Shown: positions 27,839-37,314, numbered from the stretch's first letter. The stretch is DNA of 64,000 nucleotides from an uncultured Clostridia bacterium (GCA_947628085.1 CANQYM010000003.1:124001-188000); one strand, 5' to 3'. Made by a program: numbers and translations. Notes: generated by a model not told the origin, from the sequence alone.

Positions 27839-28723
27839 TTATTCATCTATGTCTATTAATTCATACTCTTTAGAACCTATTCCTAAATCTGCTGCTGCAT
27901 CTATTGTGTGAGTTCCATGTCTTGAATTAACTCTTTCTAAGAAATGTTCTTTTCCTGGATCATTTGAATTTTTAACTAAATCTATACAAGCTTGATCTAT
28001 TGCAACTGGGTCTAAAGAAGCTAGAATTCCAATATCTTTCATACATGGGTCTTCTGCAACATTACAGCAATCACAGTCAACACTCATGTTACACATAACA
28101 TTTATATATGCAATGTTTTCTCCAAATTTTTTAGTAACACTGCTTGCAGCATCTGCCATAGCCTCTAAGAATTTTATTTGATCTGCTCTAAACATATCTT
28201 CATAGCTTGCATTCTCTGCTCCTGTGCAGTGAATATATCTTTTTCCTTTTCCAGAAGCAACACCTATTGATAGTTGTTTTAATGCTCCACCATATCCGCC
28301 CATTGGATGTCCTTTAAAATGTGATAGTACAAGCATTGAATCATAATTATCTATATTTTTACCTACATAATTTTTCTTAATTACTTTTCCGTTTGGTATT
28401 TCTAAAACTTTATCTTCGCCTTCACCATCTAAAATGTCTACTTTAAAATATTTTGTCCATCCATGCTCTGCCATTAATTCATTATGTCTTTCTGTTGTAT
28501 TTCTAGCACCGTCATAAGCTGTGTTACATTCAACAACAGTTCCATTTACGTGTTCTACCATAGCTTTTACCATTTCTGGTCTAATGTAGTTTTGATTTCC
28601 ACGTTCTCCTGAATGTAGCTTAACAGCTACTTTTCCTGGTAGTTTTCTTCCAAGAACTTCATACATTCTAACAATGTTTTCAGGTGTAATTTCTTTACAA
28701 AAATAAACTTTTGATTTTTCCAT
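27839..28723 (-). CDS. DUF362-domain protein
   Basis: The 294-residue protein has a DUF362 pattern: VAVKLHSGERGNQNYIRPE, VVECNTAYDGARNTT, SHFKGHPMGGYGGALKQLSIG, and cysteine-rich CNMSVDCDCCNVAEDPC with GILASLDPVAIDQACIDL near the end. The family is linked to iron-sulfur or corrinoid redox chemistry in anaerobes, but its reaction is not established. The visible cysteines at about 210-227 could bind a cluster. It is 23 bp downstream of a flavodoxin gene on the same strand, so an electron-transfer pair is plausible. Confidence 0.85.
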   Translation of the reverse strand: MEKSKVYFCKEITPENIVRMYEVLGRKLPGKVAVKLHSGERGNQNYIRPEMVKAMVEHVNGTVVECNTAYDGARNTTERHNELMAEHGWTKYFKVDILDGEGEDKVLEIPNGKVIKKNYVGKNIDNYDSMLVLSHFKGHPMGGYGGALKQLSIGVASGKGKRYIHCTGAENASYEDMFRADQIKFLEAMADAASSVTKKFGENIAYINVMCNMSVDCDCCNVAEDPCMKDIGILASLDPVAIDQACIDLVKNSNDPGKEHFLERVNSRHGTHTIDAAADLGIGSKEYELIDIDE

Positions 28724-28746
28724 AAATCTTTTCCTTTCTTCTTATT

Positions 28747-29220
28747 TTAAAATTTATTAACCCATTCTCTAAGTTCTTCTTCAGAGATTGAGCTCTTAAG
28801 TCTATCTCCGCCAAGCCAATTTGTAGCTATTGAGCATGATGGCTTTAATTCTTCTATTGTTTTTCCAAGTCCACTACTTCCAGAAGTAGCAAATACTATT
28901 ATATTTTTTCCTGAGAAATCATATTTCTCTAAAAAAGTATTTATTATTGTTGGTGCTACATACCACCAAACTGGAAAGCCTAAATATATAGTGTCATATT
29001 CATCAATACTTTTTAAACCATCTTTTATTTCAGGTCTTGATGAATGATCCCTCATTTCAATTGAACTTCTACTATTATTATCCATCCAATTTAAATCTTC
29101 TGGTGTATATCTTATTTCTGGTTCTATTTGATATAAGTCACCATTTACTACATTTGCAAGTTTTTCAGCTACTTTTTTTGTAGTACCACTTGCTGAAAAA
29201 TATGCAACTAAATTTTTCAT
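28747..29220 (-). CDS. flavodoxin-like protein
   Basis: The 157-residue FMN-binding protein has the phosphate loop YFSASGTTKKVAEKLA at the N-terminus, then TIYLGFPVWWYVAPTIINTF and FATSGSSGLGKTI, which surround the flavin. Length fits the flavodoxin family used as reductase or electron carrier in Clostridia. It is probably co-transcribed with the DUF362 gene that follows. Confidence 0.88.
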   Translation of the reverse strand: MKNLVAYFSASGTTKKVAEKLANVVNGDLYQIEPEIRYTPEDLNWMDNNSRSSIEMRDHSSRPEIKDGLKSIDEYDTIYLGFPVWWYVAPTIINTFLEKYDFSGKNIIVFATSGSSGLGKTIEELKPSCSIATNWLGGDRLKSSISEEELREWVNKF

Positions 29221-29280
29221 AAGAAACGTCTCCTTTCCAAATTTAATTATTCAATATATATTTCCGCTTTGATAATATCA

Positions 29281-29316
29281 TAAAGCTAAGAATTTTTCAA
29301 ATAATTCTTAGCTTTA
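29281..29316. terminator. hairpin after the MBL-fold gene
   Basis: TAAAGCTAAGAATT pairs perfectly with AATTCTTAGCTTTA around an 8-nt loop. The T-run is weak, so it is a terminator by position and stem strength only. Confidence 0.6.
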
Positions 29317-29337
29317 TTTAAAATAGCTTACAATATT

Positions 29338-30213
29338 CTAATTACTTTGTTTCCAAAGCATTCTATTATCTTTAAATTCATAAGAAATTTTATTTTCTTC
29401 ATATAAATAAGATAAATATGATTTTATTGTACTTCCTAACAAAACATATTGATTTGGATTCATTATTAAATTATATTCATCAAATATGTATTTTAAAATT
29501 TCTTCAAAAGTTTTTTCTTCTTTGCAAGCACCACAAATTTTTTCTGCAATCTCATATATTTTGTTTTTATTAAGTTCTATTAATGAATATATATCACAAG
29601 TAGCCTCACAATGTGATGGTATATATAAGTTTCCTTTTAATGTGCTTAAAAAATCTAATGTGTTTAAATATTCTTTAACATCATAAATAAAGAACAAATG
29701 GTATTTTGTGATTGTTTCTTCGCTAAATAAAGAATCTGCTAAAAAGTAAACGTTATCACTAGTTTTAATTCCAATCATATCGAAAAAATGACCTTTTAGC
29801 ATAAAATATTCTAATCCTTCTGGCAAATTTCCATCTAACTCTATAGCATTTGATTCTTTAGCTAGTAAAAATTTATTTCTTATATCTTTAAAAGGATATC
29901 CGCCATAAAGAAAAGAAGATTCCAAAATTGGATTTTCTGTAAAACATTTTTCAATATTATGTGCTAAAATTTTACAACCAGTTCTATCTTGAATTACTTT
30001 ATTTCCGCCGATATGATCTGCATTAGAATGTGTATTTATTATTCCTTTAACTTTCCAACCTTGCTCATCAACAATTTTTAATATTTTTTTACCTGCATCT
30101 TTATCATTTCCTGAATCTATTATATACACATTTTCTTTATCTATTTTATAAATTCCAATATTTGTTGGATTTTTTATGTAATATGTTTTTTCTCCTACTT
30201 TAATTAATTCCAT
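29338..30213 (-). CDS. metallo-beta-lactamase-fold hydrolase with altered metal motif
   Basis: The 291-residue protein has the MBL fold in its first 200 residues: NTHSNADHIGGN, LKGHFFDMIG, FLADSLF and IPSHCE. The signature HxHxDH reads HSNADH, with Asn in the place of the second histidine, which should change or weaken one metal site. A helical C-terminal domain follows (EEKTFEEILKYIFDEYNL). The substrate is unknown. It stands alone, with a hairpin downstream and the dispersed repeat copy 2 about 150 bp upstream. Confidence 0.8.
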   Translation of the reverse strand: MELIKVGEKTYYIKNPTNIGIYKIDKENVYIIDSGNDKDAGKKILKIVDEQGWKVKGIINTHSNADHIGGNKVIQDRTGCKILAHNIEKCFTENPILESSFLYGGYPFKDIRNKFLLAKESNAIELDGNLPEGLEYFMLKGHFFDMIGIKTSDNVYFLADSLFSEETITKYHLFFIYDVKEYLNTLDFLSTLKGNLYIPSHCEATCDIYSLIELNKNKIYEIAEKICGACKEEKTFEEILKYIFDEYNLIMNPNQYVLLGSTIKSYLSYLYEENKISYEFKDNRMLWKQSN

Positions 30214-30360
30214 TTCATTTTCCCTTTTTATAAATTTTTTATTTAATATGTTTTATTATATTATTTCTTTTAAATTATTACAATTACTTTTAATATTAAA
30301 TCTTCTAAGAATGAAAGTTTTTCTACCAAAACTTTTATTCTTAAGTTTTTATTCTTAAAA

Positions 30361-30523
30361 AAGCTCTTAAGATGTTTATATATAATTTTATTAGTGACTT
30401 GGTGTCGCAATCTTCTTTTTTAATAAAACAAAAGGAAGATTGCTCCAATCGCCCTTCGCTTACGCTTCGGTTGGTCGCTTACGCGTCACATCATAAAATT
30501 ATATATAAACATCCTAAGAGCTT
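30361..30523. repeat. dispersed structured repeat, copy 2
   Basis: Arms AAGCTCTTAAGATGTTTATA... and ...TATAAACATCCTAAGAGCTT are inverted repeats of about 38 bp with few mismatches. The enclosed core begins GACTTGGTGTCGC and ends TTACGCGTC, and is shared with copies at 4884 and 35491. The repeat occupies the gap between the MBL-fold gene and the end of the MMPL gene. The rest of this 389-bp gap holds only AT-rich sequence and no recognisable gene. Confidence 0.92.
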
Positions 30524-30602
30524 AAATTAATATAAAAATATTAAATTCATTTTTAAAATTCTAATCCTAATATCTTAAGAATCTAAATCGTTGTAAAAAA
30601 TA

Positions 30603-33600
30603 TTAACTCTTAAATTTACTTTTATCTTTAACTATAAATCTATCCCAAAATGCCAGTACTGCTGGGAGTAAAGTTAAAATCAAAATTGTAGAACATAAAG
30701 TTCCTTCTGATATTGTTTTACATATTTTTGCCGCTATTGCTGATGCAAAATTTGCAATAATTAATGTTACTATAATAAGTATTGAACTTGAAGTTAATAT
30801 TGTGTGAATTGACTTATTGTATGAATCTATTATTGATTCTTTTATTCCTTCTGTTTTTCTATGCTCCAAATAATATGATGTATATAAAATAGCATAATCT
30901 ATTGTTGCACCCATTAGAATGCTTTGAACAATTAAGATTGAAATAAAGTAAACATCTTCTCCTACAAATGATAATATTCCCATAGTTAAGTAAACAGCAC
31001 ACTGAATTGTTAAAACTAGTATTATTGGTACAATTATTGACTTAAAAGTAATTACAACTACAACAAATATAAATATCATTGTTATAATAGTCATAAAATT
31101 TAGCTCATTATTAAAAGTTTTACTCATTTCATAAGCCATTGGAGAATTTCCTATTACATAAAAATCATTTAAATTCTTACCTAATAGATCTTTTACTTTT
31201 TGAACAAATGCAAAAGTTTCATCTGATTCTTGAGCAAATTTTGTATTTAATACAACTCTTGAATAATTATTTCCTATAAGCATTTCTTTAGCATCTGCTA
31301 CAGTTGTTTTTGCATCTGTAATATCTTTTCTCATATCATCATCAATAAAATCTGTAAAACGCTCATCTTTCAAAATATCATCATTTAAATAATTAACAAA
31401 TTCTTCTATTGTGAGTTCCCATGAATTATTATATTCTTTACTACTGCCATAATAAGTATAAAGAATTTCCACTGTATTTTTTTCTACCTTATCTGATAAA
31501 TTACTAAGAATTCCAAAAATCTCATTTGAAGTATATTTAGTTCCAATTATGCTATTTTTCATAATACCATTAACTGTATTCAAATTTGCTATTTGTTCAT
31601 TATCAAAATTACTTGAATACTCCGGATTTGTAACTACATCTTTTAGTAAAAAATTAATAAATTCATTTAATGATATAGTAAAATTTGAATTTACATATTT
31701 TGAACTATATAAACCATAAAGTAACTTTAAATCATCTTTATTTATGTTTAATAATGAGGATAATTCTTCACAATTATATTTTTTATCAAATACAATTCCA
31801 TCTATTGCTGTTTTTAATAAATTTAAATCTGAAATAGTGTCATTTGAAATTCTTCCTGCTAAAGAAGCATCATCTTTGTGTGCAAGTACAAAATTTACAA
31901 ATTCTTGTGGTGTTAAACTCATATTATTTTGAAGTGAAACATATAAAGTATATATGCTTTTTGTTTTTTCACTATCAATTCCAATAACTTGCGAAATTTC
32001 TTGATAAGTGAATGTAGTATCATTCATGGTGCTTTCCATAATAGTAGATAGCAACTTTAATTTATTAATTGTATTTTCATCAATATTTGATTGTATATTT
32101 TCCAATGTACTATTGTCTAATATTAATTTTACAAATTCCTGAGGTGTTGATGTCCAACTATTTGTGTTTCCTGTTCCATAATCTATTAAAACATATAATT
32201 GATTAATTTGTTCTAAGCTAATAGCTTGTGAACCAGCAATCTCTTGAAATAAATTTGTCATTTCTTGAGATGTAAATTTTTTATCGCTCATTATTGTTTT
32301 TAAAAATTGTAACTTTTTTAGAGCATCGCCCATGCCTTCCGGGTTAAACATACCAGAATCAGAACCACCTGGGGCTTCAGTTGGAATGCTTAATACAAAA
32401 TCTACAAACTCTTTAGGAGACATTTTATAGTCTTCTCCTTTATTTTCTTTGATAAAAGAGAATAAACTATTTAATGTATCTTGATTAATACTAGCAAAAA
32501 TTTGACCTAAACCATTTTCATCTAAAGGCATTTGAATATCTTTATTTTCAATAATTGGTAATATAGTTTTTGATAATCCTTGTAATGTTGCAAGTTGAGT
32601 GCTATCCATATAAGATGCTCCATATGTCATTGCATTATCAATGAATTCTTTTATATCATATTTACTATTTGCAGTTTGTTTAGTATATTTTAATAGCAAA
32701 ATTTGAGTTATTTTAGAATCCTCTATTCCAAATAAAGCAGATAATTCTTTGCTATTCATTTGCTTAGTAATAACATTTTTATCACTAAAAGTTGAAAGTA
32801 ATTTTATATTTTGAACTGTTGCTTCATCAAAACTGCTTGCATAATTACTATCATTTAAAACGGTGTTTAATACAAAATCTGAAAATTCAGAAATACTTAA
32901 TTTTATATCTATATCATTTACTAAAATATAATACTTATATAGTTCATTCATCGTATTTTCATCAATTCCAAATAGTCCTGCCATTTGGCTACTTGACATT
33001 TTGCTTTGAACTGTTTGTTTATTAGTAAATTTTGATAAAGTATTTAATTTATTTCTACTTTCATTATCAATTTTCTTAGAATATTCTTCATTAGTTAAAA
33101 CATCTTTATTCATGAAATCTACAAATTCATCTAATTTAAGTTGAACATTATTATTCTTAGAAAGATAATAAATAAAAATATCTTTTACTTTATTTTCATC
33201 AATTTCCAATATATTTGCAATTTCTGATGAAGTTCTTTTTCTGTTTATAGAGCTTTCGGTAACAAAATTTTTAAGTCTTGTTATATCTTTTTTAGTTTCA
33301 TCATCAATTTTCTCATTTGTTTTTTCATTTTTATATGCCTCTTCTTCAATAAAGTTTATAAAATCACTAAATGTCATTGCATTGTTCTCATTTTTATTGT
33401 AATAATCATAATATAAAATTTTTAGTAAATAATCTTCAATATTAACATCTGATCCTAAATCTTCAAGCTTATCATCTAATTTATCATAAGTTAGTTTTTC
33501 ATTAATTGTATTTCCATAACCTAAAACTTCTTTTACTTTTCCCTCATTTTCAAATTCTTTTAAATATTTAGAAATTTTTTCTTCATCTTCATTTTTATAT

Positions 33601-34742
33601 ATAATTGCAATTTGATTATTTTCGCTAAATATTTTCGATATTTCATCTTCTTTTGAATCTGTGTAGTCAATTCCCAAGTTTCCTTTTAATATGAAGCTTG
33701 TAACAAAAATTATTAAAAACAATGGAAATGCAATAAATCGAACCTTGTAACTGTATTTGCCTAACCAGCTTAATTTTATATTAGGACTTTTCTTTTTTGT
33801 TTTTGTAATCCATTTATCAAATATTAATATTAAAGCTGGAAGAACAAAGAAAATGCAAATTAAACTAAATAACACTCCTTTTGCCAAAACAAATCCCAAA
33901 TCTTTTCCTATTTTAAAGCTCATAAATACTAATGCTAATAATCCAACTATCGTTGTAACAGAACTACTTGATATTGCTTGAAAAGCTTTATATAGTGCAT
34001 TTTTCATAGCTTTGACATTATCTTTTTCTGTTTCTTTTTCTTGATCATATCTATTCATTAGCATAATTGAATAGTCCATTGATAAAGCCATTTGCAATAT
34101 AGCTGTTATTGAATCTGTTATATGCGATACATTTTCAAATATTATATTTGTTCCTTTATTCAAAATAACTGCCATCAAAATTGATGTTAAAAATAAAAAT
34201 GGCTCCACATAAGACTCACACATTACAATTAAAATTATTAAAGCACATCCAACAGCTAATGCTATAATCCAAAATGGTAATACTGTTTTATTATTTTCAG
34301 ATACATCCCCACTTGTATAAATATTATAATTACTATATTTTTCTGTTATTTGATTATATACGTCTGATGCGGTTTGAGAATCTGCTTTTTCATCTACTGT
34401 TATAACATATAAAGTGTAATTATCTTTATTGTACTCTTCAGTATTTTCATAATCTATTTCTTTAACGCCTGTTAAATTTTCTAAATAATTTTTAACATCT
34501 TCCTTTTCATCATCTTGCAAATTTTCAAACATTAAATTTAAAGTACTAGTCTCTGTTCCTGAAAATTCATCTTCCATAATATTCATTCCAATTCTTGTTT
34601 CAGAATCGTCTGGCATATATTTGGCTATATCATGATTGATTTTTACTTTATTAGATAATATAGCACAAATTACTGTAAGAATTATGAATAATGTTAATAT
34701 AAAATATCTTTTACTTATTATGAAATCAGTAATTTTTCTCAA
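30603..34742 (-). CDS. giant MMPL/RND-family transporter with repeat-filled extracytoplasmic domain
   Basis: The 1379-residue protein keeps RND/MMPL topology. It has TM1 near 12-30, a short outer loop, five to six segments at about 155-350 (DSITAILQMALSMDYSIML), a very large outer region, and a final block at about 1150-1370 (SILMGATIDYAILYTSYYLEHRK). Ordinary two-domain MMPL proteins are roughly 700-1000 residues. The excess is about 680 residues of at least nine helical repeats of about 80 residues, each with an [ST]xxEF[VI]xF[VIL] helix and a TSxE[IL]xxLxGI-like helix (TPQEFVNFVL, SPKEFVDFVL, SLNEFINFLL). The start is TTG behind AAGGA. It probably exports lipids or a toxic compound under control of the divergent TetR regulator. 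Confidence 0.88.
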   Translation of the reverse strand: MRKITDFIISKRYFILTLFIILTVICAILSNKVKINHDIAKYMPDDSETRIGMNIMEDEFSGTETSTLNLMFENLQDDEKEDVKNYLENLTGVKEIDYENTEEYNKDNYTLYVITVDEKADSQTASDVYNQITEKYSNYNIYTSGDVSENNKTVLPFWIIALAVGCALIILIVMCESYVEPFLFLTSILMAVILNKGTNIIFENVSHITDSITAILQMALSMDYSIMLMNRYDQEKETEKDNVKAMKNALYKAFQAISSSSVTTIVGLLALVFMSFKIGKDLGFVLAKGVLFSLICIFFVLPALILIFDKWITKTKKKSPNIKLSWLGKYSYKVRFIAFPLFLIIFVTSFILKGNLGIDYTDSKEDEISKIFSENNQIAIIYKNEDEEKISKYLKEFENEGKVKEVLGYGNTINEKLTYDKLDDKLEDLGSDVNIEDYLLKILYYDYYNKNENNAMTFSDFINFIEEEAYKNEKTNEKIDDETKKDITRLKNFVTESSINRKRTSSEIANILEIDENKVKDIFIYYLSKNNNVQLKLDEFVDFMNKDVLTNEEYSKKIDNESRNKLNTLSKFTNKQTVQSKMSSSQMAGLFGIDENTMNELYKYYILVNDIDIKLSISEFSDFVLNTVLNDSNYASSFDEATVQNIKLLSTFSDKNVITKQMNSKELSALFGIEDSKITQILLLKYTKQTANSKYDIKEFIDNAMTYGASYMDSTQLATLQGLSKTILPIIENKDIQMPLDENGLGQIFASINQDTLNSLFSFIKENKGEDYKMSPKEFVDFVLSIPTEAPGGSDSGMFNPEGMGDALKKLQFLKTIMSDKKFTSQEMTNLFQEIAGSQAISLEQINQLYVLIDYGTGNTNSWTSTPQEFVKLILDNSTLENIQSNIDENTINKLKLLSTIMESTMNDTTFTYQEISQVIGIDSEKTKSIYTLYVSLQNNMSLTPQEFVNFVLAHKDDASLAGRISNDTISDLNLLKTAIDGIVFDKKYNCEELSSLLNINKDDLKLLYGLYSSKYVNSNFTISLNEFINFLLKDVVTNPEYSSNFDNEQIANLNTVNGIMKNSIIGTKYTSNEIFGILSNLSDKVEKNTVEILYTYYGSSKEYNNSWELTIEEFVNYLNDDILKDERFTDFIDDDMRKDITDAKTTVADAKEMLIGNNYSRVVLNTKFAQESDETFAFVQKVKDLLGKNLNDFYVIGNSPMAYEMSKTFNNELNFMTIITMIFIFVVVVITFKSIIVPIILVLTIQCAVYLTMGILSFVGEDVYFISILIVQSILMGATIDYAILYTSYYLEHRKTEGIKESIIDSYNKSIHTILTSSSILIIVTLIIANFASAIAAKICKTISEGTLCSTILILTLLPAVLAFWDRFIVKDKSKFKS

Positions 34743-34776
34743 AGTAAATCCTTCCTTTCTTTTAAATCCGCTGTAT

Positions 34777-34782
34777 ATTATA
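34777..34782 (-). promoter_or_regulatory. probable -10 of the MMPL gene
   Basis: TATAAT on the minus strand 35 bp before the TTG start, with no good -35. The long palindrome at 34811-34852 lies just upstream. Confidence 0.4.
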
Positions 34783-34810
34783 TTCTCATTATTTTCATTT
34801 AGGAAGTATA

Positions 34811-34852
34811 AAATATAAAAAAGTGTCTAAATTTAGACAGTTTTTTATATTT
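34811..34852. promoter_or_regulatory. 42-bp palindromic operator between MMPL and tetR genes
   Basis: The centre TGTCTAAATTTAGACA (34824-34839) is a perfect 16-bp palindrome. After one G/G mismatch the pairing continues for 12 more bases on each side. It lies between two divergent genes, one of them a TetR repressor, so an autoregulatory operator is likely. Confidence 0.7.
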
Positions 34853-34879
34853 TGTATTTATTTCTTGAAAATAGTGTGC

Positions 34880-34885
34880 TATAAT
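34880..34885 (+). promoter_or_regulatory. extended -10 promoter of the tetR gene
   Basis: TGCTATAAT, an extended -10, with a weak TTTATT -35 at 34857-34862 (17-bp spacer). It sits 28 bp downstream of the palindrome. Confidence 0.55.
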
Positions 34886-34920
34886 TTTGATATATTTTTA
34901 AAAAAGGAAATGATTTATTT

Positions 34921-35472
34921 ATGAAAGTAAAATGTCTAAATTCTTCTTCTGTTAAAACTAGAAATCGTATAAAAAAAGCTTTCGCAGAATTAATTAATGA
35001 AAAGAAACAGTTAAATAAAGTAACTGTTACAGAATTAGTAAAAAAAGCAGATATAACAAGAAGCACTTTTTACACACATTATGATGATATTTATGAAGTT
35101 GCAAATGATTATCAATTACAAACTATTGAACTTTTATGCAGTGATGACTTGAAATTATATTCAAAAAATGATATAGAAAATTATTTTGAAAATATTATAT
35201 GTTGCTTAAAAGATAATGAAAAAACATATAAATTACTCTTATCTGCTGATGAGTCACTTTTATTTTTGCAGAAATTAACAAGAATTGCTTGCAATAAAAT
35301 TTATGATGCTTTAAAAAATACTTGCACAGATAAATATCTTAAACTCAATGTTTCTTTTCTTTTAAATGGAATATCTGGTGAAATTTTAAAATACTTTAGA
35401 AATGAAAGTGATTACTCATTGGATGAAATACTTTTTAATATGAAAAAATGGTTTGAGGAACTTTTTAATTAG
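34921..35472 (+). CDS. TetR/AcrR-family repressor
   Basis: The 183-residue regulator has an N-terminal DNA-binding domain: KTRNRIKKAFAELI, then VTVTELVKKADITRSTFYTHYDD with the TxSTFYxHY recognition helix. The variable helical ligand-binding domain follows. It is divergent from the MMPL transporter, the usual arrangement for a local efflux repressor, with a 42-bp palindrome between them. The ligand is unknown. Confidence 0.92.
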   Translation: MKVKCLNSSSVKTRNRIKKAFAELINEKKQLNKVTVTELVKKADITRSTFYTHYDDIYEVANDYQLQTIELLCSDDLKLYSKNDIENYFENIICCLKDNEKTYKLLLSADESLLFLQKLTRIACNKIYDALKNTCTDKYLKLNVSFLLNGISGEILKYFRNESDYSLDEILFNMKKWFEELFN

Positions 35473-35490
35473 TATCAAAACATATTAAAC

Positions 35491-35654
35491 AAGCTCTTAG
35501 AATGTTTATATATAATTTTATTAGTGACTTGGTGTCGCAATCTTCTTTTTAAAAATAAAGAAAAGGAAGATTGCTCCAATCGCCCTTCGCTTACGCTTCG
35601 GTTGGTCGCTTACGCGTCACATTATAAAATTATATATAAACATTCTAAGAGCTT
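35491..35654. repeat. dispersed structured repeat, copy 3
   Basis: Nearly identical to copy 2 in both arms and core (AAGCTCTTAGAATGTTTATA... and ...TATAAACATTCTAAGAGCTT) and in the same orientation. It sits between the convergent tetR and cardiolipin synthase genes. Copies 2 and 3 bracket the MMPL-tetR pair. Confidence 0.92.
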
Positions 35655-35674
35655 AATTTATATTTAAGAATATA

Positions 35675-37171
35675 TTACATAAGAGGTGCAACTAATCGTA
35701 GCAAAGATTGCCAAACAGATTTAAAGAAATTAGGTGATGCTTCTTTTTTAGTTACTTCATGACTTTTTTTCATAGTATCTACTAAATCTTTCTTTATATC
35801 TTTAATTACATCCATATTTTCTAAATAACATCCACATTCAAAATGTAAATACAAACTTCTATAATCCATATTTATTGTTCCAACTGTTGCAATATTATCA
35901 TCTGATACAAATACTTTGCTGTGAACAAAACCTGGAGTATATTTATAAACTTTGACTCCTGATTTTACTAGAGGTTCTACATAAGATTCAGATAATGTAT
36001 AAACTACTTTTTTATCTGGTATTCCTGGAATTACAATTCTAACATCAACACCTCTTTTTACGGCTAAGCTTAAAGCATTTACCATATCTGTATCTATAAT
36101 TAAATATGGTGTAAAAATATAAACATAGTTGTTTGCTTGATTTATAATATTTAAATAAACATCTTCTCCTGTTACTTCTTCATCTAATGGTGTTTCTCCA
36201 TAAGGAACAACAAATCCAGAATTTATATTATTGTTAAATTTATATTTATATTTGTTAAAATCTTTGTCTTCCTTTCTAAATGCATTCCACATAGTTAAAA
36301 ACATTACTGTATAACTCCAAACAGCATCTCCAGAAATTCTTATTGCATTATCTTTCCAATGTCCATATTTTTTATTTTCGTTTATATATTCATCTGCAAT
36401 ATTTATTCCTCCAGAAAAAGCAACTTTTCCATCTATAACTAATATTTTTCTATGATCACGGTTGTTTAAGAAAACACCTGCAATAGGATTTAATTTATTA
36501 AAAACAACACATTTAATTCCCTTTTTTTCCAATTCTTTTGGATAAGAGTTAGAAAGTGTAGAAATACATCCCATATCATCATACATAACTCTTACATCAA
36601 CGCCTTTTGATGCTTTTTCTTCTAATATTTTTAAAATTGAATTCCACATTTTTCCATGTGCTACAATAAAATATTCAAAAAATATAAATTTTTCTGCTTT
36701 TTTTAACTCTTCTAACATAACAGTAAAGGCTTTTTCACCAATAGGATAATATGTAACTTCATTATTTTTAGTAACTGGATATCCTGTAAAATCGCTTAAA
36801 TATCTAATTTTGCCATTATCTTTATACTCTGCTTTTAGTTTCTTATCTTGAACTAAATATTTTTGATTTTCAATTTCACTTTTTTTGATATTTTTTAAAG
36901 TTTTGCTTCCTCTTTTATTTCTTTGAAAAATTATATAAAGTAACGCACCAACAATAGGAAATAAAACTAAAATAATTATTAAAGGAAGTGTATAAGAATA
37001 GTTTTTACTTTTTCTTATAAAACCTAAAGTAAGAAGTATGCTTATAATTCCAAAAAGAACATCTATTACAACAATGTGTTCTATAAAAAATAAATATATA
37101 AATAATGTTGACAATATTTGTAAAAGTAATCCTACAACTACTATCAATCCTCTTTTTAAGGCCATTTTCAT
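35675..37171 (-). CDS. cls: cardiolipin synthase
   Basis: This 498-residue phospholipase-D-family enzyme condenses two phosphatidylglycerols into cardiolipin at the membrane. It has two N-terminal transmembrane segments (about 8-28 and 33-82) and two HKD motifs: NRDHRKILVIDGKVAFSGGI in the first half and FVHSKVFVSDDNIATVGTIN in the second. Length fits bacterial Cls (about 480-510). It is monocistronic by spacing and converges with tetR across repeat copy 3, which may serve as the shared terminator. Confidence 0.94.
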   Translation of the reverse strand: MKMALKRGLIVVVGLLLQILSTLFIYLFFIEHIVVIDVLFGIISILLTLGFIRKSKNYSYTLPLIIILVLFPIVGALLYIIFQRNKRGSKTLKNIKKSEIENQKYLVQDKKLKAEYKDNGKIRYLSDFTGYPVTKNNEVTYYPIGEKAFTVMLEELKKAEKFIFFEYFIVAHGKMWNSILKILEEKASKGVDVRVMYDDMGCISTLSNSYPKELEKKGIKCVVFNKLNPIAGVFLNNRDHRKILVIDGKVAFSGGINIADEYINENKKYGHWKDNAIRISGDAVWSYTVMFLTMWNAFRKEDKDFNKYKYKFNNNINSGFVVPYGETPLDEEVTGEDVYLNIINQANNYVYIFTPYLIIDTDMVNALSLAVKRGVDVRIVIPGIPDKKVVYTLSESYVEPLVKSGVKVYKYTPGFVHSKVFVSDDNIATVGTINMDYRSLYLHFECGCYLENMDVIKDIKKDLVDTMKKSHEVTKKEASPNFFKSVWQSLLRLVAPLM

Positions 37172-37314
37172 ATTTTTAGTCTCCTTACTATAAATTTTAA
37201 TGAAACTATAATATCATAAAAATGCGTATATTTCAAATTTTTAAGCATATATAAAAAAATATGAGATTAAATTTAAATATAATCTCATATTTTTTGCATA
37301 TTGATTAATTTTCT

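Noticed and set aside
30361-30523. Structured repeat as an insertion sequence
   Set aside because: It is under 170 bp, holds no open frame, and no transposase or clear target-site duplication was found; a non-autonomous element remains possible.
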